Numbered from the stretch's first letter, positions 16,051 to 22,896 are shown. The stretch is DNA of 23,380 nt from GWF sp031972135 (GCA_031972135.1 DALYFH010000016.1:1-23380), one strand, 5' to 3'. The notes: a model not told the origin generated them from the sequence alone. A program made the numbers and translations.

Positions 16051-16079
16051 ATACTACGTCCAAACCGAATGAAAGGCAA
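16051..16079 (-). promoter_or_regulatory. Possible weak promoter before ruvC
   Basis: The transcribed strand has TTGCCT (4 of 6 to the -35 consensus), a 17-nt spacer, and TAGTAT (4 of 6 to the -10), ending 6 nt before the ruvC ATG. If real, the transcript would be nearly leaderless. Matches of this quality arise by chance, so this is tentative. Confidence 0.22.
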
Positions 16080-16082
16080 ATC

Positions 16083-16292
16083 TTAGTTTTTTTTGTTTTG
16101 ATTGGAGATATTTTGTCCCCATCTCATTGAACCAGCCACTATATTTCCGAGTAAAGCTACCCCCATCAGGCCTACAATTATGTTTCTGTTTAAGTCAGGT
16201 ATATTTTCGTTTTGAAATGTTAAGTACATTCCTATACCTGCAACTAGTGCTGTTAGATAATGTATTAGGACTGGCTTTTTTTCTGGATTCAT
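16083..16292 (-). CDS. Small two-helix membrane protein, unknown function
   Basis: I do not recognise this 69-residue protein. It has a short charged start (MNPEKKP) and a hydrophobic segment at about 9-26. A polar loop with N, D and R follows, then a second hydrophobic segment at about 38-56, and a basic, Asn-rich tail ending NQNKKN. This is a helical hairpin with both ends probably cytoplasmic. It lies 15 nt after atpC and 38 nt before ruvC, so it may be the last gene of the ATP synthase operon. The size and topology resemble AtpI-type accessory proteins of F-type ATPases, but those usually precede atpB and I see no decisive motif. No clear Shine-Dalgarno. Confidence 0.6.
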   Translation of the reverse strand: MNPEKKPVLIHYLTALVAGIGMYLTFQNENIPDLNRNIIVGLMGVALLGNIVAGSMRWGQNISNQNKKN

Positions 16293-16307
16293 AATTGGTC
16301 TATTCTT

Positions 16308-16742
16308 TTAATTTTGACTATGGCGAGGCTTGCTGCCTTTATTAAGAGCCTTGAGCTCTAGATAGGCACGACGTAGCGAGCTCTCGGCTTCGGCAAACTC
16401 TAGCTCTCTGGTTTTGTCGGCTAGGGTTGCTTTGGCTTCGGCCTCTGCTGCTTTGATCTTGGCTTCGTCTAGGTCGCCTGCCCGTACAGCACTGTCAGCT
16501 AAGATATTTAAGTTACCTAGACTATCTACTTCGAGAAAGCCACCAAAGATAACTACCGTCTCTTCGCTCCCACTACTGTCTTTGTAACGCAAGAGCCCCT
16601 CAGTTAATCTAGTTAAGAGTGGAACGTGGTTAGGGAGAATGGTAATCTCCCCTTCGGCAGTCTGAGCTGTGACACTACTAACCTCGACTGTTAAAAGACG
16701 CTTCTCTTGTGTTACGATGTCGAGCTTTATGTTATTAGTCAT
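16308..16742 (-). CDS. atpC: F-type ATP synthase epsilon subunit
   Basis: Epsilon belongs to the central stalk and couples or inhibits rotation. The 144 residues show the N-terminal beta-sandwich (LDIVTQEKRLLTVEVSSV, AEGEITILPNHVPLLTRL, FGGFLEV) and a C-terminal pair of helices rich in Ala, Glu and Lys (AKIKAAEAEAKATLADK to SLRRAYLELKAL). Length is typical. The ATG overlaps the atpD stop as TAATG, so translation is coupled to beta. It is the last recognised ATP synthase gene of the cluster. Confidence 0.96.
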   Translation of the reverse strand: MTNNIKLDIVTQEKRLLTVEVSSVTAQTAEGEITILPNHVPLLTRLTEGLLRYKDSSGSEETVVIFGGFLEVDSLGNLNILADSAVRAGDLDEAKIKAAEAEAKATLADKTRELEFAEAESSLRRAYLELKALNKGSKPRHSQN

Positions 16743-17835
16743 TATTTGTCTTTGTCGTGTGCCTCTAGTACTTCGTCGATTGTTCCCTTCATGTAGAAGT
16801 CTTGCTCAGAAACGTGATCTAGGCTACCTGAGAGGATCATATCAAAGCCGCGAATGGTTTCGCTAACCTTTACGTAGCGGCCAGGGATACCAGTAAACTG
16901 CTCGCCCACATAGAATGGCTGGGTGAGGAAGCGCTGGATCTTGCGCGCTCTAGAGACAACTAATTTGTCATCGTCTGAGAGCTCGTCGATACCTAGGATC
17001 GCGATAATATCTTGGAGATCTTTGTAGCGCTGTAAGACTTTTTGGACGGCACGGGCGACACGGTAGTGATCTTCGCCGACGATGTCTGGCGTTAACATCT
17101 TACTGTTACTGACAAGTGGGTCGACTGCCGGGTAGAGTGCCTGCTCAACTAGTGCGCGGTCTAGAGCGATGGTACTGTCTAGATGAGCAAAGGTCGTGGC
17201 TGGAGCTGGGTCTGTATAGTCATCTGCTGGCACATAGACTGCCTGAAAACTAGTGATACTACCCTTTTTGGTTGAGGTAATACGTTCCTGCAACGCTGCC
17301 ATTTCGGTAGCTAGGTTTGGTTGGTAACCGACAGCGCTCGGGATACGACCGAGGAGAGCGGATACCTCACCACCTGCCTGACTAAAACGGAAGATGTTAT
17401 CGATAAAGAGGAGCACGTCCTTACCAGCTTCATCACGGAAATGTTCCGCCATAGTAAGCCCAGTAAGCGCAACACGGAGACGAGCACCTGGCGGTTCATT
17501 CATTTGTCCAAACACCATGGCTAGTTTGTCGATAACACCACCGTCTTTCATTTCGTGATAGAGGTCGTTACCTTCACGTGTACGTTCACCTACACCTGCA
17601 AACACTGAGTAGCCTCCGTGTTCTGATGCGATGTTGTGAATAAGTTCTTGCACCACAACTGTCTTTCCTACACCAGCACCTCCGAAGAGACCTACCTTAC
17701 CACCTTTCATAATAGGACAGATCAGGTCGATAACTTTGATACCCGTTTCGAGAATTTCAACACTAGTCGCCTGTTCTGTAAACTCTGGTGCACGTCGGTG
17801 AATAGGCATCTTTTTTCCAGCTGCTGTTGTTTGTT
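16742..17835 (-). CDS. atpD: F-type ATP synthase beta subunit, 3' part (copy B), 5' end lost in the gap
   Basis: Beta carries the catalytic ATP sites. This fragment (about 364 codons) reads in frame from the gap edge (TTAAGKKMPIHRRAPEF) to a complete C-terminus. It includes the P-loop GGAGVGKTV, GERTREGND with the catalytic Glu, FIDNIFRF (Walker B), ALLGRIPSAVGYQP, and a DELSDDD version of the DELSEED loop. The Met at 17809 lies in the middle of the conserved sequence and is not a real start; about 110 N-terminal residues are missing. It overlaps atpC (TAATG). Its first 90 or so residues repeat, with differences, the end of the fragment on the other side of the gap. Confidence 0.93.
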
Positions 17836-17845
17836 NNNNNNNNNN
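17836..17845. other. Assembly gap, 10 Ns, between two atpD fragments
   Basis: Ten Ns join two sequences that both encode the beta-subunit region from PIHR to LYHEMKD. The frames on the two sides do not match across a 10-nt gap, and the same protein segment occurs on both sides. The number is therefore a placeholder and not a measured distance. Confidence 0.95.
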
Positions 17846-18450
17846 CCACTATCTTTCATTTCGTGATAGAGGTCGTTGCCCTCACGAGTGCGCTCACCTA
17901 CACCAGCAAATACTGAGTGACCTGAGTGCTCTTCGGCAATGTTTCTTATTAACTCCTGCATGATAACGGTCTTGCCGGTTCCGGCTCCACCAAAAGCAGC
18001 TACTTTTCCACCGCGCGCAAATGGGGCGATAAGGTCGACTACCTTGATGCCTGTCTCTAAGATACTAGCAGTGTTACTCTGCTCTGCAAAAGTTGGAGCA
18101 GAGCGATGAATTGGAGCTGATAATTTGGCTTTGACCTCACCTTGGTTATCGATTGGTTCGCCGAGGACGTTAAAGATACGACCGAGAGTCTCGTTGCCGA
18201 CAGGAATGGTAATAGGTGCACCGGTCCCCTCGACACTCATGCCGCGTTTTAGGCCATCTGTACTACTCATGGCGATAGTGCGGACGATACCGCCACCGAG
18301 GATCTGCTCGACCTCGAGTGTCACTACACTACCGTCATCTCTTTTGACTTTGAGGGCGTCGTAGAGATTAGGCTGGACTCCCTCAAACTGGACGTCGATA
18401 ACAACTGAGACAATCTGAGTGATAATGCCTTGATTATTTGTTTTTTTCAT
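17846..18450 (-). CDS. atpD: F-type ATP synthase beta subunit, 5' part (copy A), truncated by the gap
   Basis: This is the N-terminal 201 codons of a beta subunit: the beta-barrel domain (IVSVVIDVQFEG, LEVEQILGGGIVRTIAM, VGNETLGRIFNVLGEPID), then PIHRSAPTF, the P-loop GGAGTGKTV with Lys160, and GERTREGNDLYHEMKDSG with catalytic Glu186, where the gap cuts it. A good AAGGAG Shine-Dalgarno precedes the ATG at 18450. It follows atpG by 59 nt, the normal place for atpD. Over the 89 residues shared with the downstream fragment I count 66 identities, so the two are clearly different sequences. The P-loop Thr replaces the more common Val. Confidence 0.93.
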
Positions 18451-18471
18451 AATTCTCCTTTTTTTGATGTG

Positions 18472-18493
18472 GGGTAAGCACAGGGGCTTACCC
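18472..18493 (-). promoter_or_regulatory. Perfect 8-bp hairpin in the atpG-atpD spacer
   Basis: GGGTAAGC and GCTTACCC form a perfect 8-bp stem with a 6-nt loop. On the transcribed strand it is followed by CACATC and seven As, then the atpD Shine-Dalgarno, so it lacks the U-tract of an intrinsic terminator. It could be an mRNA processing or stability element that raises beta-subunit output. Confidence 0.5.
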
Positions 18494-18509
18494 TTACATG
18501 TTTGTATAT

Positions 18510-19358
18510 TTATTCGATCGCCATGCGTGCGGTGGTGACGTCTAGTAGCTCACTAGTGACGGCACTTTGTCTAGCTTGATTATAATCGAGAGTTAGGTTG
18601 CCTATTAGCTCTTTGGCGTTGTCGGATGCACTCTTCATGGCGACCATCCGGGCACTGTGCTCGGTAGCCCTAGCTTCGAGTATAGTCTGATAGACTGACA
18701 TCTCTATCTGATAAGGCAGGAGAGTATTAAGTAGCTCGGTACTACTAGGCTCGATTGTATAGTTATTTGGGAGTGCATCACTCTCGACTGCAAAGGGGAG
18801 AATTTTGGTAAAGGTAATGTCGTTCTGGAGGGTACTAATAAAGCGTGGATAGGCCAAATAGACTTTGCCTACTTTGCCCTGACTATACTGCTCCATCGCG
18901 TAGGCGCTGACACTCCTGGTCTCTGCAAAGGTTACGATTTCACCGAGGTTGTTAAACTTGGCCTGAAGCTCAGTATTGCCACTAGGGGTAATGTACTTTG
19001 CTTTTTTGCCAACGGTTGCGATCATGATTTTGGAGCTAGCGTGACGAGACGAAAAGTCGAGGAGTGAGCGGTAGAGATTTACATTTAGGGCACCACAGAG
19101 ACCTTTGTTGGTGGAGATAAGAATTACTAGGATGTCTGGGTTAGTGGAGTTCTGGGTGAGTGGATGAGTGCTCCCCTTTAGTCCCCCGCCAACTTTGTCC
19201 ATCATTTCTTTGAGCTTGAGAGTAAAGGGACGAGTAGCGAGCGCTGCATCCTGAGCTTTTTTCATTTTGCTCGCCGAAACCATCTCCATGGCCTTGGTGA
19301 TCTGAGCAATGTTCTTAGCTGATTTGATGCGTCGTCTTATACCAATAAGGCTCGCCAT
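18510..19358 (-). CDS. atpG: F-type ATP synthase gamma subunit
   Basis: Gamma is the rotating shaft of F1. The 282 residues have the two hallmark ends that form the coiled coil: the N-terminal MASLIGIRRRIKSAKNIAQITKAMEMVSASKM and the C-terminal SARMVAMKSASDNAKELIGNLTLDYNQARQ ending VTTARMAIE. Between them is the Rossmann-like domain with ILISTNKGLCGALN. Length is typical. It starts 2 nt after the atpA stop, in the standard A-G-D-C order. A hairpin lies between its stop and atpD. Confidence 0.97.
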   Translation of the reverse strand: MASLIGIRRRIKSAKNIAQITKAMEMVSASKMKKAQDAALATRPFTLKLKEMMDKVGGGLKGSTHPLTQNSTNPDILVILISTNKGLCGALNVNLYRSLLDFSSRHASSKIMIATVGKKAKYITPSGNTELQAKFNNLGEIVTFAETRSVSAYAMEQYSQGKVGKVYLAYPRFISTLQNDITFTKILPFAVESDALPNNYTIEPSSTELLNTLLPYQIEMSVYQTILEARATEHSARMVAMKSASDNAKELIGNLTLDYNQARQSAVTSELLDVTTARMAIE

Positions 19359-19360
19359 TA

Positions 19361-20878
19361 TTACTCACTTTCGCTCACAAAAAGATGAGCACAGGAGAGA
19401 TTTACATTCTTCACTACCTTCTTCATCTCGACTAAGAGTTCGTCACTTAAAGCGGCTTCTTTTCTTAATTTGGCTGCTACTTCTATACCTTCTTTGTTGG
19501 TAGTTAGGTAGCTGAGGAGACTAGCTTTCCATTCGAGCATATTCTTGAGTTCGATTTTGTCTGAATACCCTTCTGTAACTGCCCAGATGAGCATAACCTG
19601 CTGTTCGACTGGAAGTGGTTCATCCCAACCTTGTTTGAGGATCTCAGAGACGCGAGAACCTTTGTCTAGCTGAGCTTTGGTTTTGGCATCAAGATCTGAG
19701 GCAAACTGAGAGAAGGCTGCGAGCGCACGATACTGAGCTAGGTCTAGACGCAGTCGACCGGCGACCTTTTTCATGGCTTTGACCTGTGCGTCACCACCGA
19801 CACGTGAGACCGAGAGACCGACGTTCACGGCGGGCTTAAAGCCTGAGTTAAACATGTCAGTTTCTAGATAGATCTGACCATCGGTAATACTGATGACGTT
19901 GGTTGGGATGTAAGCAGAGACGTCACCTGCTTGGGTCTCGATAATCGGGAGAGCGGTCAAGCTACCTCCTCCGTATTCTTTGTTTAAGCGGCAAGCGCGC
20001 TCAAGCAAACGAGAATGGAGATAGAAGACGTCACCGGGATAGGCTTCGCGACCACTAGGACGTCTTAGGAGGAGTGAGATCTCACGATAAGCCCAAGCAT
20101 GTTTACTGAGATCATCGTAGATGATGAGAGCGTCCTGACCATTTTTGGCATAGTACTCACCTAGGCTCGCACCCGCATAAGGGGCTAGGTACTGCATAGA
20201 TGCAGGATCACTGGCGGTAGCAGCCACGACAGTTGTGTATTTCATAGCGCCAAACTGCTCGAGGGTATTGACTAGCTGCGCGACAAAACTGCGTTTTTGG
20301 CCGATCGTGACGTAGATACATTTAACATTTTCGTTGGCTTGGTTGATGATGGTGGTTAGTGCGATACTACTCTTACCGACACCACGGTCTCCGATGATTA
20401 GCTCACGCTGTCCACGACCAACAGGGATCATGGCATCGATTGCGATAATACCAGTCTGGAGTGGCTGAGAGACGTGTTGTCTGGTAATAACGCCTGGAGC
20501 AATATTTTCGATTGGATAAATCGCTGCTCCCTCTGGATCTGCTTGGCCATCTAGGGCGACACCGAGCGGGTTTACAACGCGACCTAGGAAATTGGGGCCG
20601 ACTGGGATAGAGAGGATTTTGCCTGTAGCTGTAGCAGTCATTCCCTCTTTGAGATGAGTGTATTCACCGAGCAAGACTACACCAACACTCTCAGTATGGA
20701 GAGAGAGGGCGAGACCAAAGGTACCACCAGGGAACTCGATGAGCTCGCTCATCATGACGTCGTTTAGACCTGATAGATGTGCCACACCGTCACCAATCTT
20801 TTGGATAGTGCCAATACTAACTGGCTTGACAGATTCACTCCATGAGTTAATTTTTGAAAGTAGTGATGCATCTGCCAT
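19361..20878 (-). CDS. atpA: F-type ATP synthase alpha subunit
   Basis: Alpha forms the non-catalytic sites of F1. The 505 residues are full length: beta-barrel domain with GTIQKIGDGVAHLSGL, then RQHVSQPLQTGIIAIDAMIPVGRGQREL. The P-loop is GDRGVGKS (about 163-170), where most alpha subunits have GDRQTGKT. It continues with IYVTIGQKRS, ALIIYDDLSKHAWAYRE, RRPSGREAYPGDVFYLHSRLLERA, and SVSRVGG containing the arginine finger that reaches into the beta site. It starts 13 nt after the atpH stop and is followed closely by atpG. No strong Shine-Dalgarno is seen. Confidence 0.97.
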   Translation of the reverse strand: MADASLLSKINSWSESVKPVSIGTIQKIGDGVAHLSGLNDVMMSELIEFPGGTFGLALSLHTESVGVVLLGEYTHLKEGMTATATGKILSIPVGPNFLGRVVNPLGVALDGQADPEGAAIYPIENIAPGVITRQHVSQPLQTGIIAIDAMIPVGRGQRELIIGDRGVGKSSIALTTIINQANENVKCIYVTIGQKRSFVAQLVNTLEQFGAMKYTTVVAATASDPASMQYLAPYAGASLGEYYAKNGQDALIIYDDLSKHAWAYREISLLLRRPSGREAYPGDVFYLHSRLLERACRLNKEYGGGSLTALPIIETQAGDVSAYIPTNVISITDGQIYLETDMFNSGFKPAVNVGLSVSRVGGDAQVKAMKKVAGRLRLDLAQYRALAAFSQFASDLDAKTKAQLDKGSRVSEILKQGWDEPLPVEQQVMLIWAVTEGYSDKIELKNMLEWKASLLSYLTTNKEGIEVAAKLRKEAALSDELLVEMKKVVKNVNLSCAHLFVSESE

Positions 20879-20891
20879 ATTACCTATTCCT

Positions 20892-21104
20892 TTAGCTAAT
20901 TGAGCTTTTGATACTATCTATGCGAGCAGAGAGTGAGAGATCTAGTAAGGAACTCCCATAAAGGATGCGAACCCCAGCAATAATGCTCGGATCGATCTCT
21001 AGTTTGGGAGTACCACTAGCGCCTAGCTTGGTGCTAGCTATATCCTGCGCTTGCTTTAAATTACTACTACTTAGTTTTGTAGCACTTGTAATTGTATAGT
21101 TCAT
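20892..21104 (-). CDS. atpH: F-type ATP synthase delta subunit, C-terminal domain only
   Basis: The 70-residue product lies exactly where atpH is expected, between atpF and atpA. It matches only the C-terminal beta-hairpin region of delta: VTSA-like ITSATKLSSSNL, KLGASGTPKLEID, and DPSIIAGVRILYGSSLLDLSLSARIDSI (family: DPSLIGG-----GD---D-S----L). Normal delta has about 175-180 residues, with an N-terminal six-helix bundle that holds the tops of the alpha subunits; that domain is absent. No room exists for it: the atpF TAA stop lies in the same frame, two codons before the ATG. It is either a genuinely reduced peripheral-stalk subunit or a remnant. The position and motif make the identity good. 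Confidence 0.82.
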   Translation of the reverse strand: MNYTITSATKLSSSNLKQAQDIASTKLGASGTPKLEIDPSIIAGVRILYGSSLLDLSLSARIDSIKSSIS

Positions 21105-21110
21105 ATTTTT

Positions 21111-21581
21111 TTAATTCTTTAGCATTTTGGCTGTTACTGCCTCTACTTCTTTAGCACTGAGTGCGCCTTCGAGTGCTTTTTTGGCCATAGCCGCGGCGAT
21201 GGTAGCTGCTTCTTTTTGAAGCTTGGCTTTTGCATTCTCGATTTCTTTTTCGGCTGCTTTGGTCATATTAGCAACCTCTTCTTTGGCTTTATCATGAGCT
21301 TTTTTGATAATTTCATCGGCCTTACGCCTGGCATCGGCTTCGGCGGCAGTTATGATGGCTGCTGCTTCTTTACGTGCTTTGCTAACTTCGGCTTTTTTGG
21401 TTTTTTCGATTTCTTGGCCTTCTTTGAGATTTTTCTCGGCTTGGCTCATGCCTTCGTTAATCTTTTTGGCACGATCATCGAGCATTTTGATGACAGGCTT
21501 ATAGAGAACCTTATTGAGGAGGTACATTACTACCCCAAAGTTAAGGATCTGAAAGAGGATTTGATATATATTTATTTCCAT
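21111..21581 (-). CDS. atpF: F-type ATP synthase b subunit
   Basis: The b subunit forms the peripheral stalk linking F0 to delta and alpha. It has one N-terminal membrane helix (INIYQILFQILNFGVVMYLLNKVLY, about 3-27) followed by VIKMLDDRAKKI, the usual b motif, and about 115 residues of Ala/Lys/Glu-rich coiled coil. The 156-residue length is typical. An AAGGAG Shine-Dalgarno, overlapping the atpE stop, precedes the ATG at 21581. Only one b-type gene is present, as expected outside photosynthetic bacteria. Its stop is in frame with atpH 6 nt downstream. Confidence 0.96.
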   Translation of the reverse strand: MEINIYQILFQILNFGVVMYLLNKVLYKPVIKMLDDRAKKINEGMSQAEKNLKEGQEIEKTKKAEVSKARKEAAAIITAAEADARRKADEIIKKAHDKAKEEVANMTKAAEKEIENAKAKLQKEAATIAAAMAKKALEGALSAKEVEAVTAKMLKN

Positions 21582-21595
21582 ATTATTTTTGCTCC

Positions 21596-21886
21596 TTAAA
21601 CAAACTTAAGAATAAGGGCAATAACGAGTGCGTAAATACCTAGGGCTTCGGCAAAAGCGAAACCGAGGATCATGTTAGTCTGGATTTTGCTAGCTGCATC
21701 GGGGTTACGACCGATTGCTTGCATAGCACCTAGACCTACCAAACCGATTCCGATACCTGGACCTAGTGCACCGAGACCCATGGTAAGACCAACGGCTAGA
21801 CCATTAAGATCCATAGCTGGAACTGCTGCGGCAACGGTTGTTGCTACCTGCTCGGCTGCTTGTACTGCTGTTGCGACATCTGACAT
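21596..21886 (-). CDS. atpE: F-type ATP synthase c subunit (ring proteolipid)
   Basis: The c subunit forms the rotor ring that carries protons. The 96 residues have an Ala/Val-rich N-terminal extension of about 25 residues, then the hairpin: helix 1 with GLGALGPGIGIGLVGLGAM, the polar loop AIGRNPDA (about 57-64), and helix 2 with the essential Glu80 in FAFAEALGIYALVIALIL. The Na+-ring signature (Gln in helix 1 and Ser/Thr after the Glu) is missing: Ile and Ala stand there, so a proton-type ring is predicted. An AAGGAG Shine-Dalgarno lies 5 nt upstream of the ATG. Confidence 0.97.
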   Translation of the reverse strand: MSDVATAVQAAEQVATTVAAAVPAMDLNGLAVGLTMGLGALGPGIGIGLVGLGAMQAIGRNPDAASKIQTNMILGFAFAEALGIYALVIALILKFV

Positions 21887-21902
21887 ATTGACTCCTTATA
21901 TT

Positions 21903-21937
21903 TAGTACCGAGTACCTAGTACTTAGTACCTAGTTAT
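21903..21937. repeat. 7-nt tandem repeat array, atpE-atpB junction
   Basis: Five heptamers in register: TAGTACC, GAGTACC, TAGTACT, TAGTACC, TAGTTAT. On the transcribed strand the unit is about ACTARGT. It fills the middle of the 71-nt spacer between atpB and atpE. Confidence 0.75.
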
Positions 21938-21957
21938 TAACAATCTGACTATATATA

Positions 21958-22713
21958 TTAGTGTTCGTCTCCGTGGCCTAGAGTGGCCATGTTCATAAAC
22001 ACTGTAGCAAGCATGAGGAAGACTAGACCCTGGATAAGGCCGACAAAGATCTCGAGAGCGTAGAAAGGAATGGGAGCGCCGATTGGGACCAAGAAGGCCA
22101 TAACAGCAATCAAGACCTCGCCGGCAAAGATGTTCCCAAAGAGACGGAAGGCAAAGGAGAGGACTTTTGAGAGATCTGAGATGAGCTCGAGGATACCGAC
22201 AAAAGCATTGATTGGGTTGCTAAAGTTAAAGAATTTCTTGAGGTAGCCGAGACCGAGGAACTTAAATCCGTAGTACTGAACCATAAACATGGCTATCAGA
22301 GCTAGGGCAATGGTCGTATTGAGGTCAGCGGTAGGTGCACGAAGAATAGGTATAAAGACTTCTTTACCATGAATTATGCCATCAAAACCGATACTACCTG
22401 CACCTGGTAGGAGACCGGACCAGTTGCTAGGGACGATAAAGATAAAGAAGCTCATGACTAGTGGGAAAAATAAGCGTGCTTTTGTGGTACCAGCAATTGA
22501 CTCGACTATGCCGTACAGACCTTCGATCATGACTTCAAAGAACATCTGGAGCCGGGTTAGTTTGCCTTTGAGTACAAAGTTTTTGGTACCTAGATAAACA
22601 AAGATTAAGAGTAGAGCGGTGATGACCCATGAAGAAGCGAGAGAGTTGGTAATAGGGATGCCGAGGAGAGAGGTAACTGGTTCCGCATTGATTGAAATAT
22701 GTAGTGATGCCAT
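21958..22713 (-). CDS. atpB: F-type ATP synthase a subunit
   Basis: Subunit a provides the proton half-channels facing the c ring. With the ATG at 22713 the protein has 251 residues and about five to six membrane helices. The essential Arg190 is in FAFRLFGNIFAGEVL, and APTADLNTTIALALI and the C-terminal EIFVGLIQGLVFLMLATVFM match the conserved helices. The frame extends 13 codons further to a TTG at 22752, but the Met start gives a standard N-terminus (HISINAEPV then LLGIPITNSL), so I prefer it. No Shine-Dalgarno is visible. A 22-nt palindrome lies 25 nt upstream. It is the first gene of the atp cluster; no atpI precedes it. Confidence 0.95.
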   Translation of the reverse strand: MASLHISINAEPVTSLLGIPITNSLASSWVITALLLIFVYLGTKNFVLKGKLTRLQMFFEVMIEGLYGIVESIAGTTKARLFFPLVMSFFIFIVPSNWSGLLPGAGSIGFDGIIHGKEVFIPILRAPTADLNTTIALALIAMFMVQYYGFKFLGLGYLKKFFNFSNPINAFVGILELISDLSKVLSFAFRLFGNIFAGEVLIAVMAFLVPIGAPIPFYALEIFVGLIQGLVFLMLATVFMNMATLGHGDEH

Positions 22714-22737
22714 ACGGGTATTTATGATATCAGCTAC

Positions 22738-22759
22738 ATAGTTAATGCGCAATAACTAT
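22738..22759. promoter_or_regulatory. 22-nt near-perfect palindrome in the atpB leader
   Basis: ATAGTTA-A-TGCGCA-A-TAACTAT reads the same on both strands except for one symmetric pair of positions. It sits 25-46 nt upstream of the atpB ATG and downstream of tRNA-Glu. It could be an operator for a dimeric regulator, or an RNA hairpin in the leader. No known operator is recognised. Confidence 0.45.
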
Positions 22760-22788
22760 TTAGCCATTGATATATTATGATCTACTTG

Positions 22789-22863
22789 TGACCCCACCCG
22801 GATTTGAACCGGGGTTAACAGGATGAAAACCTGTCGTCCTAGACCGGGCTAGACGATGGGGCC
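22789..22863 (-). tRNA. tRNA-Glu (anticodon TTC)
   Basis: The transcribed strand folds as a cloverleaf of 75 nt. The acceptor GGCCCCA pairs with TGGGGTC (one G-T pair), the anticodon stem ACAGG/CCTGT carries the loop TTTTCAT with anticodon TTC, and the T arm is CCCGG-TTCGAAT-CCGGG. The discriminator base is A and the next bases are CAA, so the 3' CCA is not encoded and must be added. It lies between tRNA-Lys and atpB, all on the same strand. Confidence 0.95.
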
Positions 22864-22869
22864 CTTTAT

Positions 22870-22890
22870 AAGTACTTTGTACTTGAAACT
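22870..22890. repeat. Short 7-nt repeat and inverted repeat between the tRNAs
   Basis: AAGTACT, TTGTACT and TGAAACT are three weak heptamers. The same stretch contains AAGTAC-TTT-GTACTT, a perfect 6-bp inverted repeat with a 3-nt loop. It lies in the 33-nt tRNA spacer and might act in transcript processing. Confidence 0.35.
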
Positions 22891-22896
22891 AATTTG

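Noticed and set aside
17809..17835. Met at 17809 as the start of a short, complete beta subunit
   Set aside because: The Met lies inside the conserved KAK-x-PIHR region and the frame continues upstream with matching residues to the gap, so the gene is cut and not short.
18472..18493. Intrinsic terminator after atpG
   Set aside because: On the transcribed strand the stem is followed by CACATC and As, not by a U-tract; on the other strand there is no gene to terminate.
21216..21599. Open frame of 127 codons on the plus strand opposite atpF
   Set aside because: It is Phe/Gly-rich and mirrors the Lys/Ala/Glu codons of atpF; it has no family features.
22714..22752. Longer atpB starting at a TTG at 22752
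   Set aside because: It would run through the palindrome and adds residues without family resemblance; the ATG at 22713 gives a standard start.
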